This document shows, in pieces, positions 23,330 to 32,409 of a stretch of 32,409 nucleotides of DNA. The stretch comes from Deltaproteobacteria bacterium. GTDB taxonomy: Bacteria; Myxococcota_A; UBA9042; DTJE01. The position numbers and the translations under genes were made by a program. Every line of letters starts with the position of its first letter. Within the stretch, counting starts at the first letter, position 1. The notes under the pieces are model-generated. The model was not told the origin of the DNA and did not search any database. It was given only the letters and a program-made list of their open reading frames with translations. Location of the stretch: positions 1-32,409 of the forward strand of contig JAKPTZ010000027.1 in assembly GCA_029555025.1 (NCBI GenBank), read 5' to 3'.

Positions 23330-26047
23330 CTAGTTGCCCTTCCTGGCGGCGATATTCGCCTGAGCCGCCGCGACGCGGGCGACCGGAACGCGGAACGGGC
23401 TGCAACTGACATAGTTCAGACCCGCCTGGTCGCAAAGGGTCACCGAATCCGGATCGCCGCCGTGTTCGCCGCAGATACCGCACTTCAGATCCGTGCGGGT
23501 CGTGCGACCACCGTTAACGCCCAGCTTCATCAGCTCGAAAATCCCGTCGTCAAGCGTGGCGAAGGGGTCGTGCTTCAGGATGCCGTTTGCGATGTAGATC
23601 GGCATGAACTTGGCGTAGTCGTCACGCGACATGCCGAAGCCCATCTGGGTCAGGTCGTTGGTTCCGAAGCTGAAGAATTCGGCGACCTCGGCGATCTGGG
23701 CCGACGTAACCGCGGCTCGTGGAACCTCGATCATCGTGCCGACCAGGTACTTGACGGTGATGCCCTTCTCGGCGAACACCTCGGTGGCGGTCTTGCGGAT
23801 GATCTGCTCCTGGACCTTCAGTTCGTTGACATGGCCGACCAGCGGAACCATGACTTCCGGGTTGACTTCCAGGCCTTCCTTCGCGACGTCGCAGGCGGCC
23901 TCGAAAATCGCGCGGGCCTGCATCTCCGTGATTTCCGGGTACGTGTTGCCCAGGCGGCAGCCACGGTGACCCAGCATCGGGTTCAGTTCATGCAGGTCTT
24001 CCAGGCGCTCCTGAATTTTGGAAATCGGGGTGCCGGTCTTTGCGCTGAAATCCTTCTGGTTCTTTTCGTCGCCGGGCAGGAATTCATGCAGCGGCGGATC
24101 CAGCAGGCGGATGGTGACCGGATAGCCCTTCATCGCCTTGAAGATTCCATAGAAGTCCTCGCGCTGGTACGGCAGCAGTTCCGCAAGCGCCGCGCGACGC
24201 TCGGGTTCCGTCTCGGCCATGATCATCTTGCGCATGGACGTGATGCGGTCGCCTTCAAAGAACATGTGTTCGGTCCGGCACAGGCCGATGCCCTTCGCGC
24301 CGAACTGCATGGCGCGGGTTGCGTCAAGCGGGTTGTCGGCGTTGGTGCGAACGGACATGCGGGTGAACTTGTCGGCGATATCCATCAGACGCGCGAACTT
24401 GCGATAGTTCGGGGCGTCTTCCGGCGCCAGGGTCTTGTCCAGAAGAACCTGGATGACCTCGGACGGCGCGGTCTCGATCTTGCCAAGGTAAACCGTGCCG
24501 GTCGATCCGTCGATGCTGATCCAGTCGCCTTCCTTGACGATGTGATCGCCAATCTTCATCTGGCGGTTCCTGTAATCGACTTCAATGTCGCTGCAGCCGG
24601 CGACGCAGACCTTACCACGCTGACGGGCGACCAGGGCCGCGTGTGACGTCATGCCGCCGCGCTGGGTCAGGATGCCTTCGGCCGTTTCCATTCCCTTGAT
24701 GTCTTCGGGGGATGTCTCGATACGAACCAGGATTGCCTTGTCGTTCCACTTCGCGACCTGGGCCTGAATCTCGTCGCTGAAGAACGCGACGCGGCCGGAA
24801 GCGGCACCCGGGCCGGCCGGGAGTCCCTTTGCAACAAGGCGCCCTTCGGCCTCGGCTGCCTTGACGGCCTTCGAGTTGAAAATCGGGCGCAGCAGGAACA
24901 TGACCTGGCCGGCCTCGATGCGCGTGATAGCGGTTTCCTCGTCGATCATGCCTTCGTTGACCATGTCGATGGCGATGTTGACCGCCGCAAGGCCGGTGCG
25001 CTTTCCGGACCGGCACTGCAGGATGTACAGCTTGCCCTTCTCAATCGTGAATTCCAGATCCTGCATGTCGCGGTAATGGTTTTCCAACCTGGTGCGAACC
25101 TGGCAAAGCTCTTCGTACGCATGCGGCATGACCTTGGCCATTTCCGCGATCTTCAGCGGAGTTCTGATGCCGGCGACAACGTCTTCACCCTGGGCGTTCA
25201 TCAGGAATTCGCCGTAAAACACGTTTTCGCCGGTCGCGGCGTCACGCGTGAAGGCGACGCCGGTGCCGCAGTCGTTGCCCATGTTCCCGAACACCATGGT
25301 CTGGACGTTGACTGCGGTGCCCCAGTCTTCGGGAATGCGGTAAATGCGGCGGTATTCAATGGCCCTGTCGTTCATCCAGGAATCAAAGACCGCGTTGATC
25401 GCCAGGGTAAGCTGTTCACGGGGATCGGTCGGAAAGTCGCGGCCGGTGCGATCGCGGACGACCTGCTTTTCAAGCCTGACAACCTCTTCCAGTTCGGCTG
25501 CGTCAAGTTCGGTATCGAGCTTCTTGCCCGCCTTGTGCTTGACTGATTCCAGAGCGGACTCGAAAGGATCGTGCTCGCCCTTCTTGCCCTTGATACCAAG
25601 GACGACGTCGCCGAACATCTTGATGAAGCGACGATAGCTGTCCATCGCGAAACGACGGTTGCCGGTCGAGTTGGCAAGGGTCTCGACGGTCGTATCGTTC
25701 AGACCAAGGTTGAGGATGGTGTCCATCATGCCGGGCATGGAAGCGCGGGCACCGGATCGAACCGACACCAGCAGCGGATTGGCCGTGTCACCCAGCTTCT
25801 TGCCGTTGACCTTTTCAAGCCACTCGATGGCGGCATCGACTTCTTCCTTCAGGCCTGGCGCCCAGGTATTGCCGTTCTTGAAGTAATGGACGCACGTGCC
25901 CGTCGTGATTGTGAATCCCGGGGGAACGGCCAGGCCGATCCTGCACATTTCGGCCAGGTTCGCGCCCTTGCCGCCCAGGGTATTCTTCATGTCCTTGTCG
26001 CCTTCGACGAAATCCTTTGAGAACCGGAAGACCATCTTGTCTGCCAT
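23330..26047 (-). CDS. ppdK: Pyruvate, phosphate dikinase
   Basis: Interconverts pyruvate, ATP and phosphate with phosphoenolpyruvate, AMP and pyrophosphate in the cytoplasm. The 905-residue length fits. The N-terminal nucleotide-binding domain opens with KNTLGGKGANLAEM and VPPGFTITTG and includes SVRSGARASMPGMMDT. The central swivelling domain carries the phospho-histidine H469 in QRGGMTSHAALVARQRGK. The C-terminal PEP/pyruvate barrel has GIGLCRTEHMFF, LGHRGCRLG, SFGTNDLTQMGFG and the catalytic cysteine region CGICGEHGGDP. The start MADKMVF at 26047 is chosen because GAGG precedes it and it matches the usual family N-terminus. It follows glyS by 4 bases, so it is in the glyQS operon, an arrangement I also recall from other former Deltaproteobacteria. 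Confidence 0.97.
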   Translation of the reverse strand: MADKMVFRFSKDFVEGDKDMKNTLGGKGANLAEMCRIGLAVPPGFTITTGTCVHYFKNGNTWAPGLKEEVDAAIEWLEKVNGKKLGDTANPLLVSVRSGARASMPGMMDTILNLGLNDTTVETLANSTGNRRFAMDSYRRFIKMFGDVVLGIKGKKGEHDPFESALESVKHKAGKKLDTELDAAELEEVVRLEKQVVRDRTGRDFPTDPREQLTLAINAVFDSWMNDRAIEYRRIYRIPEDWGTAVNVQTMVFGNMGNDCGTGVAFTRDAATGENVFYGEFLMNAQGEDVVAGIRTPLKIAEMAKVMPHAYEELCQVRTRLENHYRDMQDLEFTIEKGKLYILQCRSGKRTGLAAVNIAIDMVNEGMIDEETAITRIEAGQVMFLLRPIFNSKAVKAAEAEGRLVAKGLPAGPGAASGRVAFFSDEIQAQVAKWNDKAILVRIETSPEDIKGMETAEGILTQRGGMTSHAALVARQRGKVCVAGCSDIEVDYRNRQMKIGDHIVKEGDWISIDGSTGTVYLGKIETAPSEVIQVLLDKTLAPEDAPNYRKFARLMDIADKFTRMSVRTNADNPLDATRAMQFGAKGIGLCRTEHMFFEGDRITSMRKMIMAETEPERRAALAELLPYQREDFYGIFKAMKGYPVTIRLLDPPLHEFLPGDEKNQKDFSAKTGTPISKIQERLEDLHELNPMLGHRGCRLGNTYPEITEMQARAIFEAACDVAKEGLEVNPEVMVPLVGHVNELKVQEQIIRKTATEVFAEKGITVKYLVGTMIEVPRAAVTSAQIAEVAEFFSFGTNDLTQMGFGMSRDDYAKFMPIYIANGILKHDPFATLDDGIFELMKLGVNGGRTTRTDLKCGICGEHGGDPDSVTLCDQAGLNYVSCSPFRVPVARVAAAQANIAARKGN

Positions 26048-26051
26048 TGCG

Positions 26052-28274
26052 CTACCTCGTGGAAATTCTTGTGAAATCAGCAAACCAGTTAAACTGGCAG
26101 AAGATTCGGTCAAGCAGGGCCAGGCGGGCCAGCCGCTTTCCTTCATCCTTTTCCAGCAGAACCGGAACTCCATCCTTGCCGGTGCCGATGAACCGCGCCA
26201 GCGGTCCCTCGAACGAAGCCATCAGTTTCAGAACCGCCGCATAATCATGATTCATCTTGGCGCTGCGGCATCTTTCCATGCCGGCCACGCGCGCGGATTC
26301 AAGTTCGATTTCCACCGGATCAAAAAATGTCGCGGTGTAATCGCGATCGGGATCGGACATCGATGCGGCGGCGTCACGCCATCCAGAAAAATCTTCGTCG
26401 GCCTTGCGGATCAGATTGCCGACCCGCTTGAAAACGTTATCCAGGAAAAGACGGAAAGACTCGTCGGCAAGCGCGTCGCGTATCGCGACGGCACGGCCGC
26501 AGAGGCAAGCCGGCGACTGGGCGTCCGAACCAGAAAGATAACCGATAACAGAATTTGGAACGTCGCCACCCACGCCGTACTCGTCGGTCAGGATGCCACG
26601 GAACCGCTCGGCCATGAATTCGTCAACCGTCACCGGGGCCTTTTCGCCCTTTCCCTGTTTCGCGCCTTCCTTTCTTGATAACTGCGCGACATCCTGCCGG
26701 AAATCGTTGGACCCGGCCATAAGTTGACGCGAAACGCGCGTCATTTCGAGAAGCCCGGGAACGGTAAGTTCGCGCATGCGCGGCATGCTTATAATGATCC
26801 GAAGAACCGCAATGGCCGCGCGGCGCAGGGCCAGCGGGTCACGGGATCCGGTCGGAATCGCGCCGACATGGAAACAGGTCGCGATGCTGTCGATGCGGTC
26901 GGCAATCGCCAGCGCGGCAGAAACATCAGCGGACGGAAGCGCGTCACCGGCGAACCTGGGAAGGTAATGATCCCGGATTGCCGCGCAGACCTCCGGGGCC
27001 TCGCCGCCTTCCGCGGCATAATACGAGCCCATGATCCCCTGGACTTCCGGCAGTTCGCACACGACCGACGACATCAGATCCGCCTTGCAGAGCGTCGCGC
27101 CCCGAACCAGATCCGCCTTTTCGATTTCGTTGAACCCGACCGCGTCGGCAATGTCCTCGCAGATTCGGCGGATCCGCACCATCTTTTCGTACATGGTTCC
27201 GGCGTCCTTCAGGAAAAGACGCTGGCCAAGCCGACCGAGCATGCTGTCCAGACCAGTCTGAAGGTCGTTTTCCCAGAAGAACCGGCAGTCATAAAGGCGG
27301 GCCGCGAGAACGCGTTCATTTCCGCGTCCGACGACCGCCATGTCGTTGGCCTGGTTGTTACAGACGACTCCGAAGGTGCGCGTCAGCCGACCGGCGGAAT
27401 CCTGCATCGCGAAATAGCGCTGATGCGCGGCCATGGCGGTTGTCAGAACCTCGACCGGCAGGCGCAGGAAATCCTCTTCAAAATTGCACGTTATCAGTAT
27501 CGGCTTTTCGACGATGTTCGATATCTCGTCGAAAAGCGCGTCGTTGCGAATGAACTTCAGGCCGGTTTCCTGCTCGACACGATCCATCTGGGAACGAATC
27601 AGATCGACACGTTCCTGGCTGCGGACTATAACGTGCCGGGCGCGAAGCATGTCGGCATACGCGGCAGGCGAGGAAACCGTGAACGAATCGCCCGACATGA
27701 AGCGGTGTCCCCTGGATTCACGCCCCGAACGAACACCGATGAATTCGAAGTCGATGACTGAATCGCCGAACAGGCAGCAAATCCAGTGGATTGGACGCAC
27801 GAAGGGACCACGTCCATCGGCCCAGCGCATTGCCTTGGGGAACTTCAAGCCGCCGAGTGCCGCGGGAACGGCCTGTGCCAGCACATCGATGGTGCGGCGT
27901 CCGGGGGTATCGATGCGAAGCGCCACCACCCTGCCCTTGGGGCTGTCGGTTTCGACAAGGTCTTCAACCGTGCGTCCCCTTCCGCGGGCAAAACCGGCCG
28001 CCGCGGCAGTGAATCCGCCATCACCGGTCCTTGCGATTGCGACGGACGGGCCGGGAACGAGTTCGCTCCGGTCGGCCTGCGCTTCCGGAACGCCGCGCAC
28101 CAGAACCGCCAGACGCCGCGGCGTAAAGAATCGTTCCGATCCCTGATGTGCAAGACCCGCCGCATCCAGCGCCGACAAAAGCAGCCCTTCAAGATCCTGG
28201 GCGGCGCGGGCGAGCATCCTGGCCGGGATTTCTTCGGTTCCGACTTCAAGCAGGAAATCGAGGTTGTTCATCAT
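26052..28274 (-). CDS. glyS: Glycine--tRNA ligase beta subunit
   Basis: The tRNA-recognising subunit of the bacterial alpha2-beta2 glycyl-tRNA synthetase. The N-terminus, LDFLLEVGTEEIPARML, is the family signature. FTPRRLAVLV, PKAMRWADGRGPFVRPIHWI, LTTAMAAHQRYFAM and LADRIDSIATCF follow in the expected order. The last 150 residues form the anticodon-binding DALR-type helical domain. At 740 residues it is somewhat longer than the roughly 690 usual. The extra length may include a Lys/Gly-rich loop (KEGAKQGKGEKAP) before VDEFMAERFRG. Two adjacent ATG codons can start it, with GGCGGTGA upstream. It follows glyQ by 33 bases and precedes ppdK by 4, so it is cotranscribed. Confidence 0.96.
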   Translation of the reverse strand: MMNNLDFLLEVGTEEIPARMLARAAQDLEGLLLSALDAAGLAHQGSERFFTPRRLAVLVRGVPEAQADRSELVPGPSVAIARTGDGGFTAAAAGFARGRGRTVEDLVETDSPKGRVVALRIDTPGRRTIDVLAQAVPAALGGLKFPKAMRWADGRGPFVRPIHWICCLFGDSVIDFEFIGVRSGRESRGHRFMSGDSFTVSSPAAYADMLRARHVIVRSQERVDLIRSQMDRVEQETGLKFIRNDALFDEISNIVEKPILITCNFEEDFLRLPVEVLTTAMAAHQRYFAMQDSAGRLTRTFGVVCNNQANDMAVVGRGNERVLAARLYDCRFFWENDLQTGLDSMLGRLGQRLFLKDAGTMYEKMVRIRRICEDIADAVGFNEIEKADLVRGATLCKADLMSSVVCELPEVQGIMGSYYAAEGGEAPEVCAAIRDHYLPRFAGDALPSADVSAALAIADRIDSIATCFHVGAIPTGSRDPLALRRAAIAVLRIIISMPRMRELTVPGLLEMTRVSRQLMAGSNDFRQDVAQLSRKEGAKQGKGEKAPVTVDEFMAERFRGILTDEYGVGGDVPNSVIGYLSGSDAQSPACLCGRAVAIRDALADESFRLFLDNVFKRVGNLIRKADEDFSGWRDAAASMSDPDRDYTATFFDPVEIELESARVAGMERCRSAKMNHDYAAVLKLMASFEGPLARFIGTGKDGVPVLLEKDEGKRLARLALLDRIFCQFNWFADFTRISTR

Positions 28275-28307
28275 TCACCGCCACGGGCCAAATGGCCATG
28301 GGCCCCG

Positions 28308-29174
28308 TCAGGAAGCCTTTTCAGGATTCAGGAACCCCTGTGTCTTCATCCAGGCCGTCGCGCAGCCCCTGGCCATTGCCCGGACACGTCCGATATAAGC
28401 CTGGCGCTCGGAAACCGAGATGGCGCCGCGGGCATCAAGGACGTTGAAGGCATGGCTGCTTTTCATGCAGTAGTCATAGGCTGGCAGCGCCAGCCCGTGC
28501 TCCAGCAGACGCAGGCATTCCGCCTCGTATTTGTTGAAAAGATCCAGGTGCAGCGACACGTCGGCAAGCTCAAAGTTGTAAGTCGAGAATTCGACTTCCT
28601 GACGGTGCGCGACATCCCTGTACGAAACGCCGTGCCCCCATTCAAGATCAAAAACGTTGTCGATTCCGGTCAGGTACTGGGTAATCCGCTCGAGCCCATA
28701 AGTCAGCTCGACCGGAATCGGATTCAGGTCGAAACCGCCGCACTGCTGGAAGTAGGTGAACTGACTGACTTCCATGCCATCGACCCACACTTCCCAGCCC
28801 AGGCCCCAGGCCCCGAGGGTCGGTGATTCCCAGTCATCCTCCACGAAACGGATATCGTGTTCACGTGGATTGATGCCAAGCTCGTAAAGACTGTCCAGGT
28901 AGAGCTGCTGAATATTTTCCGGGGCCGGCTTCATGATTACCTGAAACTGGTAGTAATGCTGAAGCCTGAAAGGATTGTCGCCGTAACGACCGTCGGTCGG
29001 GCGGCGCGATGGCTCGACATAAGCGGCGTTCCAGGGCTTCGGGCCAAGCGCGGCCAGAAAAGTCGCCGGATTGAACGTACCCGCGCCCTTTTCCAGGTCA
29101 TACGGCTGAATGATCAGACAGCCCTTCTTCGCCCAGAAGTCCTGCAACCGCAAAATTACTTCCTGAAAAGTCAT
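28308..29174 (-). CDS. glyQ: Glycine--tRNA ligase alpha subunit
   Basis: The catalytic subunit of the alpha2-beta2 glycyl-tRNA synthetase, which activates glycine with ATP. The 288-residue length is standard. The N-terminus [18 protein letters not shown] is the family signature, followed by [68 protein letters not shown] and ELTYGLERI. The ATG at 29172-29174 is used because GGGAGGTG lies just upstream. It is the first gene of a leftward run (glyQ, glyS, ppdK and two lipoproteins), with a plausible promoter about 25 bases upstream. Confidence 0.97.
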   Translation of the reverse strand: MTFQEVILRLQDFWAKKGCLIIQPYDLEKGAGTFNPATFLAALGPKPWNAAYVEPSRRPTDGRYGDNPFRLQHYYQFQVIMKPAPENIQQLYLDSLYELGINPREHDIRFVEDDWESPTLGAWGLGWEVWVDGMEVSQFTYFQQCGGFDLNPIPVELTYGLERITQYLTGIDNVFDLEWGHGVSYRDVAHRQEVEFSTYNFELADVSLHLDLFNKYEAECLRLLEHGLALPAYDYCMKSSHAFNVLDARGAISVSERQAYIGRVRAMARGCATAWMKTQGFLNPEKAS

Positions 29175-29198
29175 CAAGCACCTCCCAAGGCGCGCGGT

Positions 29199-29227
29199 AC
29201 TCTAGCAGATGTCACGGGGGCTAACAA
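29199..29227 (-). promoter_or_regulatory. Probable glyQ promoter
   Basis: On the minus strand TTGTTA (29222-29227) and TAGAGT (29199-29204) are separated by 17 bases, each matching four of six consensus positions. The expected start lies about 18 bases before the glyQ ATG. Confidence 0.5.
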
Positions 29228-29254
29228 TCGGTAATGTGGCTGGGCGATCAGGGC

Positions 29255-29273
29255 GGGCTCGCAAGGCAAGCCC
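29255..29273. other. GC hairpin between lipoprotein and glyQ
   Basis: GGGCTCGC (29255-29262) and GCAAGCCC (29266-29273) pair with one mismatch around a 3-base loop. It lies 45 bases beyond the end of the leftward cysteine-rich lipoprotein gene and could stabilise or end that transcript. There is no T run. Confidence 0.4.
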
Positions 29274-29318
29274 GGGAATCCGCCAATCCCCGACCACCGG
29301 CAGCGGCTGGTGACGTGA

Positions 29319-29789
29319 TCAGTCCGCCGTGTAGCCGACAATCTCAGCGGGCTCGAAACTCACCTGCTTGCAAATCGAACAGGCGTTTCCAGGATTCTCC
29401 GTGCTCTTATTCACGTAGTTGCCGTCGGTATCTTCACCAGAAGCCAGGCACAATCCATCGGAACAATGTCTGCCTTCCGGGCAGCGGTTGAACACGCTGC
29501 ACCTGGCGGTACAGAAAGCTTTTGAGGGATCGACATCGATGAAACGCCCTGCGGCGCAGACCTCATCGTCCGCACAGGTGTCCTGTCCGATACACTCCAG
29601 AACGACACAGCGATCCGTTCGGCACACGAAGCCGCCCTCGCAATCGGTTGAATCCAGGCACTTCTCCCGGCCGCAACCGATAAACGCGATGACGGCAGCC
29701 AGGGCCGACAGAATCCAGACCCGATGCATGTTGCTGCAAACCCGGGGGAATGAATGGAATCGATCAAAAACGGTCATAACAACGGCCAT
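29319..29789 (-). CDS. Small cysteine-rich lipoprotein
   Basis: A 156-residue protein of unknown function. The ATG at 29787-29789 is chosen because GGAGG lies five bases upstream. A later ATG (29729) would also give a normal lipoprotein signal but has a poor RBS. The hydrophobic run VWILSALAAVIAFIGC puts the lipid cysteine at residue 39. The mature part holds over a dozen cysteines in short modules: CLDSTDCEGGFVCRTDRC, CIGQDTCADDEVCAAG, CSVFNRCPEGRHCSDGLC and CSICKQ. These resemble the EGF/Dickkopf-like cysteine modules common in myxobacterial lipoproteins. It is divergent from the flavoprotein gene 131 bases away. Extracellular binding is plausible but no partner can be named. Confidence 0.72.
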   Translation of the reverse strand: MAVVMTVFDRFHSFPRVCSNMHRVWILSALAAVIAFIGCGREKCLDSTDCEGGFVCRTDRCVVLECIGQDTCADDEVCAAGRFIDVDPSKAFCTARCSVFNRCPEGRHCSDGLCLASGEDTDGNYVNKSTENPGNACSICKQVSFEPAEIVGYTAD

Positions 29790-29920
29790 TATGGCCTCCA
29801 GCCGGATGAAATGATTTCTGCCGCGAATCTTATTCCCGACAAACAGGACTTTCAAATGCCATCGTGGTTGGGCTTCACCTGAGGCACGATTCGGATAAGA
29901 TTCGGCCATGAGGTGGCTTC

Positions 29921-31300
29921 ATGGGCGTTGTTGAAAACATTGTCCGCGCGGTCGGGCCACGGGCGGTCGTGCTGACCGATCCGGCTGCCCAGGCTGGAAT
30001 GCGTTCGGATCAGTCGGGTATTGTCGGACCCTTGCCGCTGTGCACGGTCAGGCCGGGTGACGCCGAGGATGTGCGGCTTGTCGTGTCGGTGTGTCGTGAC
30101 GATGGCGTCCCAATCGTCGCCAGGGGCGGTGGAACCGGCCTCGAGGGTGGATGCGTCCCCGTCCTGGATTGCGTCGTTATCGACACGTCCAGCCTTGACG
30201 CGATCCTCCGCATAAGCCCGGAGGATCGCCTTGCGACGGTGGGAGCCGGCGTCACCGCGGAAAGACTGAACAGCCTGGTCGCCGAACATGGACTGTTCTT
30301 TCCGGTGGCCCCCGCCGGTGCGGCGGAAAGCGCGACCATGGGTGGCATGGTCAGCACGAACGCGCGCGGGATGCACGCGGTCAAGTACGGAAGCGCGGGG
30401 GATAACCTGCTTGCCGCGACCGTGGTTATGGCGGATGGAACCCTCGCCCGCTTCGGACACGACGTTTTTCACAGCAGCAGCGGACTGCGCATGGCAGCCC
30501 TGCTTGCCGGGGCCGAAGGCATTCTGGGCGTAATCACCGAAGTCACGGTTCGCCTTCACCCCCTGCCGGAAGCTCGCAAATCGATTCTTCTTGAATTCGA
30601 TAACCTTGAGGACGCCGCCGACGTCTGCGCCCTGATTGCGGCATATGTCCCGGACGCGGCCGCCATTGAAATTGTTTCGGCGCCCACAATTTCCGTTCTT
30701 CTGTCGGCGTTTCCCGACGCCGGCTTCCCGCCCGCGGGCGAGTCGCTTGTAATGATTGAGCTTCATGGCGGCCCGGAGTCAATCGGCTGTGCCGCCGACA
30801 CGGTTCTTGATATCGCCGCCGACCATGATGGGCGCCCTTTCGTGCCACCACGTGGAACGGATCCCTGGGCAGACCGCCACCGGTTCACAAGGGCGATTTC
30901 CGCGATGTCTTGCGAAGGAAGACCCTGTCGGTTCGACGCCGCGGTTCCCCTGACCCGCCTTACTGAATACATTCGTTGCCTTGAACAAGCGGCCGCTTCG
31001 GTTCCGGGCCGTCCGACCACATGCATTTTTGGGCACGCGGGGGCCGGTATTGTGCACGTACTGCTTCCGATCGGGGACAAACCTGGGCTATGGGGCACTG
31101 CGGCCGCGGCGGCCTTTCGGTTGGCCTCCACGAAAACGGCACTTTCCCTGGGCGGTACGGCAAGCGGCGAGCACGGAATCGGTCTTTCATCAATCGGGCC
31201 CTGCGCCGCGGAAAACGCCGGTTCAATTCACTGGATGCGCGCCGTCAGGCTGGCACTGGATCCCCAGGAAATAATGAATCCGGGCAAGGTTCTTCTTTAA
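29921..31300 (+). CDS. FAD-linked oxidase, GlcD / D-lactate dehydrogenase-like
   Basis: A 459-residue flavoprotein of the vanillyl-alcohol-oxidase superfamily, which oxidises 2-hydroxy acids such as glycolate or D-lactate. FAD-binding motifs are clear: residues 67-80 ARGGGTGLEGGCVP, then 131-160 PAGAAESATMGGMVSTNARG and VKYG, with GILGVITEVTVRLHPLP closing the FAD domain. The C-terminal substrate domain ends with GGTASGEHGIGLS, carrying the conserved catalytic-site histidine, and the typical DPQEIMNPGKVL. GAGGTGG precedes the ATG. No glcE, glcF or lactate permease lies beside it, so the electron acceptor and substrate are open. No signal peptide is present. It is convergent with the VWA paralog, with only 14 bases between their stops. 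Confidence 0.9.
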   Translation: MGVVENIVRAVGPRAVVLTDPAAQAGMRSDQSGIVGPLPLCTVRPGDAEDVRLVVSVCRDDGVPIVARGGGTGLEGGCVPVLDCVVIDTSSLDAILRISPEDRLATVGAGVTAERLNSLVAEHGLFFPVAPAGAAESATMGGMVSTNARGMHAVKYGSAGDNLLAATVVMADGTLARFGHDVFHSSSGLRMAALLAGAEGILGVITEVTVRLHPLPEARKSILLEFDNLEDAADVCALIAAYVPDAAAIEIVSAPTISVLLSAFPDAGFPPAGESLVMIELHGGPESIGCAADTVLDIAADHDGRPFVPPRGTDPWADRHRFTRAISAMSCEGRPCRFDAAVPLTRLTEYIRCLEQAAASVPGRPTTCIFGHAGAGIVHVLLPIGDKPGLWGTAAAAAFRLASTKTALSLGGTASGEHGIGLSSIGPCAAENAGSIHWMRAVRLALDPQEIMNPGKVLL

Positions 31301-31314
31301 TTGAAACCGAAAGA

Positions 31315-32409
31315 TTAGTCTGGAGCCTTTGTCGTCCAGTTGCAGTTCTCATCAAGCTCCCAGATGTTCTCGTCATCAGGCTTGGAAAGGCACTGACCCT
31401 GACAGCAGAGTCCCTGGGAACATGACTGGAATTCATACTCGTCAAAAACCCGACACACAGGCAGATCGCCGACGGCAACGGAATTCATGCACTCGACCGA
31501 TTTAACTATTTCCGCCATGGGATTCTGACTTGAATCCTTCATGGCGTGGGACATCTGGGCGGCAATCGAACAAAGCGGCATGTACTCGTAGCAGTTCGGG
31601 GCGCCATCCCCGGCCGGAAGATAAAATACCGCGCGGCGGTCGATGCCGTTATCGATTCCAACGGTATCGGATTGAACCAGATCCGGATTCAGAAGCGTTC
31701 TTGCCAAATCACTGAAGGCTGGCCCCAGCCTTGCATGAAGGGAAACATGGGTTCCACCGAAAACCTTGCTCCAGTCAACCTCGGGATCCTCGCACGGAAT
31801 GGATTCGGACCGCTCGGCGGCACGTTGAACGCCGGGGTCATCAAGGTCGCGGAGCTCACGGGTGTATTGGCTTTCCAGATCGGGCAGCCTGAAGGTTCCG
31901 GCCCATGCGCCGGAAAGCGATGCGGCAAAACGTTCGACGGCATCGCCCAGATATGCCTGCAACGGATGGGAACCGTTCCACCTGGCCAGCACATCCTGGT
32001 CATACACGTTGCTTGGGGGCAAAGTGGCTGAATCAATCCAGAAGTAATGTCCGCCGGTCAGGCACGCAACCTGCTGCTGACCGGGATCGACATCACGGTA
32101 ACCCATGCTGGACATCTGTATGAAACTGACATGAACCGGAATCTGCTCCGACGGAAGCGGATCCCCATTTTTATCGGTTGTATCCTCGATGACCAGTTCA
32201 AGAAAATCGTCCAGGCCGATCCCGGAACACTCATCCTGAATCCCGGTCTCAAACTTCCGGGTGGATGTCCTGAAGTACCGAATCACGGGGGCAAAATCGG
32301 CGGACGACCGTGCGCACGTATCCGGACCGTCCGTAATGACAAGAAGGTGCTTGACCGGGGTATCCTGCGAATGCTTCAAGTAGCTGTAAACATCCTGAAC
32401 CGCTGCCCA
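31315..32409 (-). CDS. VWA-domain lipoprotein paralog, 5' part missing
   Basis: The C-terminal 364 residues of a protein whose frame continues through the right edge (first visible residues AAVQDVYSYLKHS). It is clearly a paralog of the gene at 16987-19476. Shared parts include TPVKH-x-x-VITDGPDTCA, IPVHxxFIQM, VACLTGGHYxWI, CxxxxPLCSIA and a final QGLCCQGQC-type cysteine module. The MIDAS aspartate in ITDGPDTC is present, but the DxSxS and Thr parts lie outside or at the edge. It lacks the long acidic linker of the other copy and has one terminal cysteine module instead of three. The role is presumably surface adhesion or display, judged only by family. Confidence 0.85.
   Translation of the reverse strand, partial: WAAVQDVYSYLKHSQDTPVKHLLVITDGPDTCARSSADFAPVIRYFRTSTRKFETGIQDECSGIGLDDFLELVIEDTTDKNGDPLPSEQIPVHVSFIQMSSMGYRDVDPGQQQVACLTGGHYFWIDSATLPPSNVYDQDVLARWNGSHPLQAYLGDAVERFAASLSGAWAGTFRLPDLESQYTRELRDLDDPGVQRAAERSESIPCEDPEVDWSKVFGGTHVSLHARLGPAFSDLARTLLNPDLVQSDTVGIDNGIDRRAVFYLPAGDGAPNCYEYMPLCSIAAQMSHAMKDSSQNPMAEIVKSVECMNSVAVGDLPVCRVFDEYEFQSCSQGLCCQGQCLSKPDDENIWELDENCNWTTKAPD

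Noticed and set aside
23198-24646. A 482-residue plus-strand frame
   Set aside because: It is antisense to ppdK and the lipoprotein gene, which carry full family motifs.
29852-30766. A 304-residue minus-strand frame
   Set aside because: It is antisense to the FAD-linked oxidase, whose FAD motifs are intact.

Overview
The window looks like a chromosomal segment from a Gram-negative, GC-rich bacterium of the Myxococcota/former Deltaproteobacteria type. The reasons are many lipoproteins with clear lipoboxes, cysteine-rich lipoproteins with Asp/Thr/Pro-rich linkers, an outer-membrane beta-barrel, and a TPR gene set resembling the Myxococcus Glt/Nfs envelope machinery. The lineage is inferred, because there is no rRNA or other marker here. 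No phage, insertion sequence or CRISPR array was seen. No gene-free stretch exceeds 300 bases.

Left part (1-8627). An unrecognised partial gene and a mazEF toxin-antitoxin pair run leftward. They are followed by a rightward LPP20-like lipoprotein, a leftward solitary histidine ammonia-lyase (hutH), and a rightward small Nfu-type iron-sulfur protein. A strong promoter then precedes tRNA-Val(TAC) and tRNA-Asp(GTC), which end at a clean intrinsic terminator. Next come, all rightward, a DUF1343/NamZ-type muramidase, a NadD-like adenylyltransferase, a Rossmann/DUF2520 protein and a single-pass membrane protein. A decayed array of REP-like palindromes fills the gap where this run meets the leftward genes.

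Central part (8809-29174). Everything runs leftward over about 20 kb. Read in the direction of transcription, it starts with glyQ, glyS and ppdK, followed at very short spacing by two large lipoproteins that look like beta-propellers. After a 219-base gap comes an 829-residue von Willebrand A (VWA) lipoprotein and a probable terminator. Then follow an outer-membrane beta-barrel, a TPR/coiled-coil periplasmic protein, a 1114-residue TPR protein, a TPR lipoprotein with a long Pro-Ala-Glu repeat tail, and a tiny secreted protein. The order barrel - C - D - E matches the order I recall for gltB/C/D/E and nfsB/C/D/E of Myxococcus, and the VWA lipoprotein recalls the gliding adhesin CglB. This is the most interesting system in the window: a Glt/Nfs-like trans-envelope module without any visible motor genes (no aglRQS, gltG or gltJ), beside a candidate surface adhesin.

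Right part (29319-32409). A small cysteine-rich lipoprotein runs leftward, a GlcD/D-lactate-dehydrogenase-like flavoprotein runs rightward, and a second VWA lipoprotein, clearly a paralog of the first, enters from the right edge. All functional names come from recognising motifs and family patterns by eye. No alignment or database search was run.
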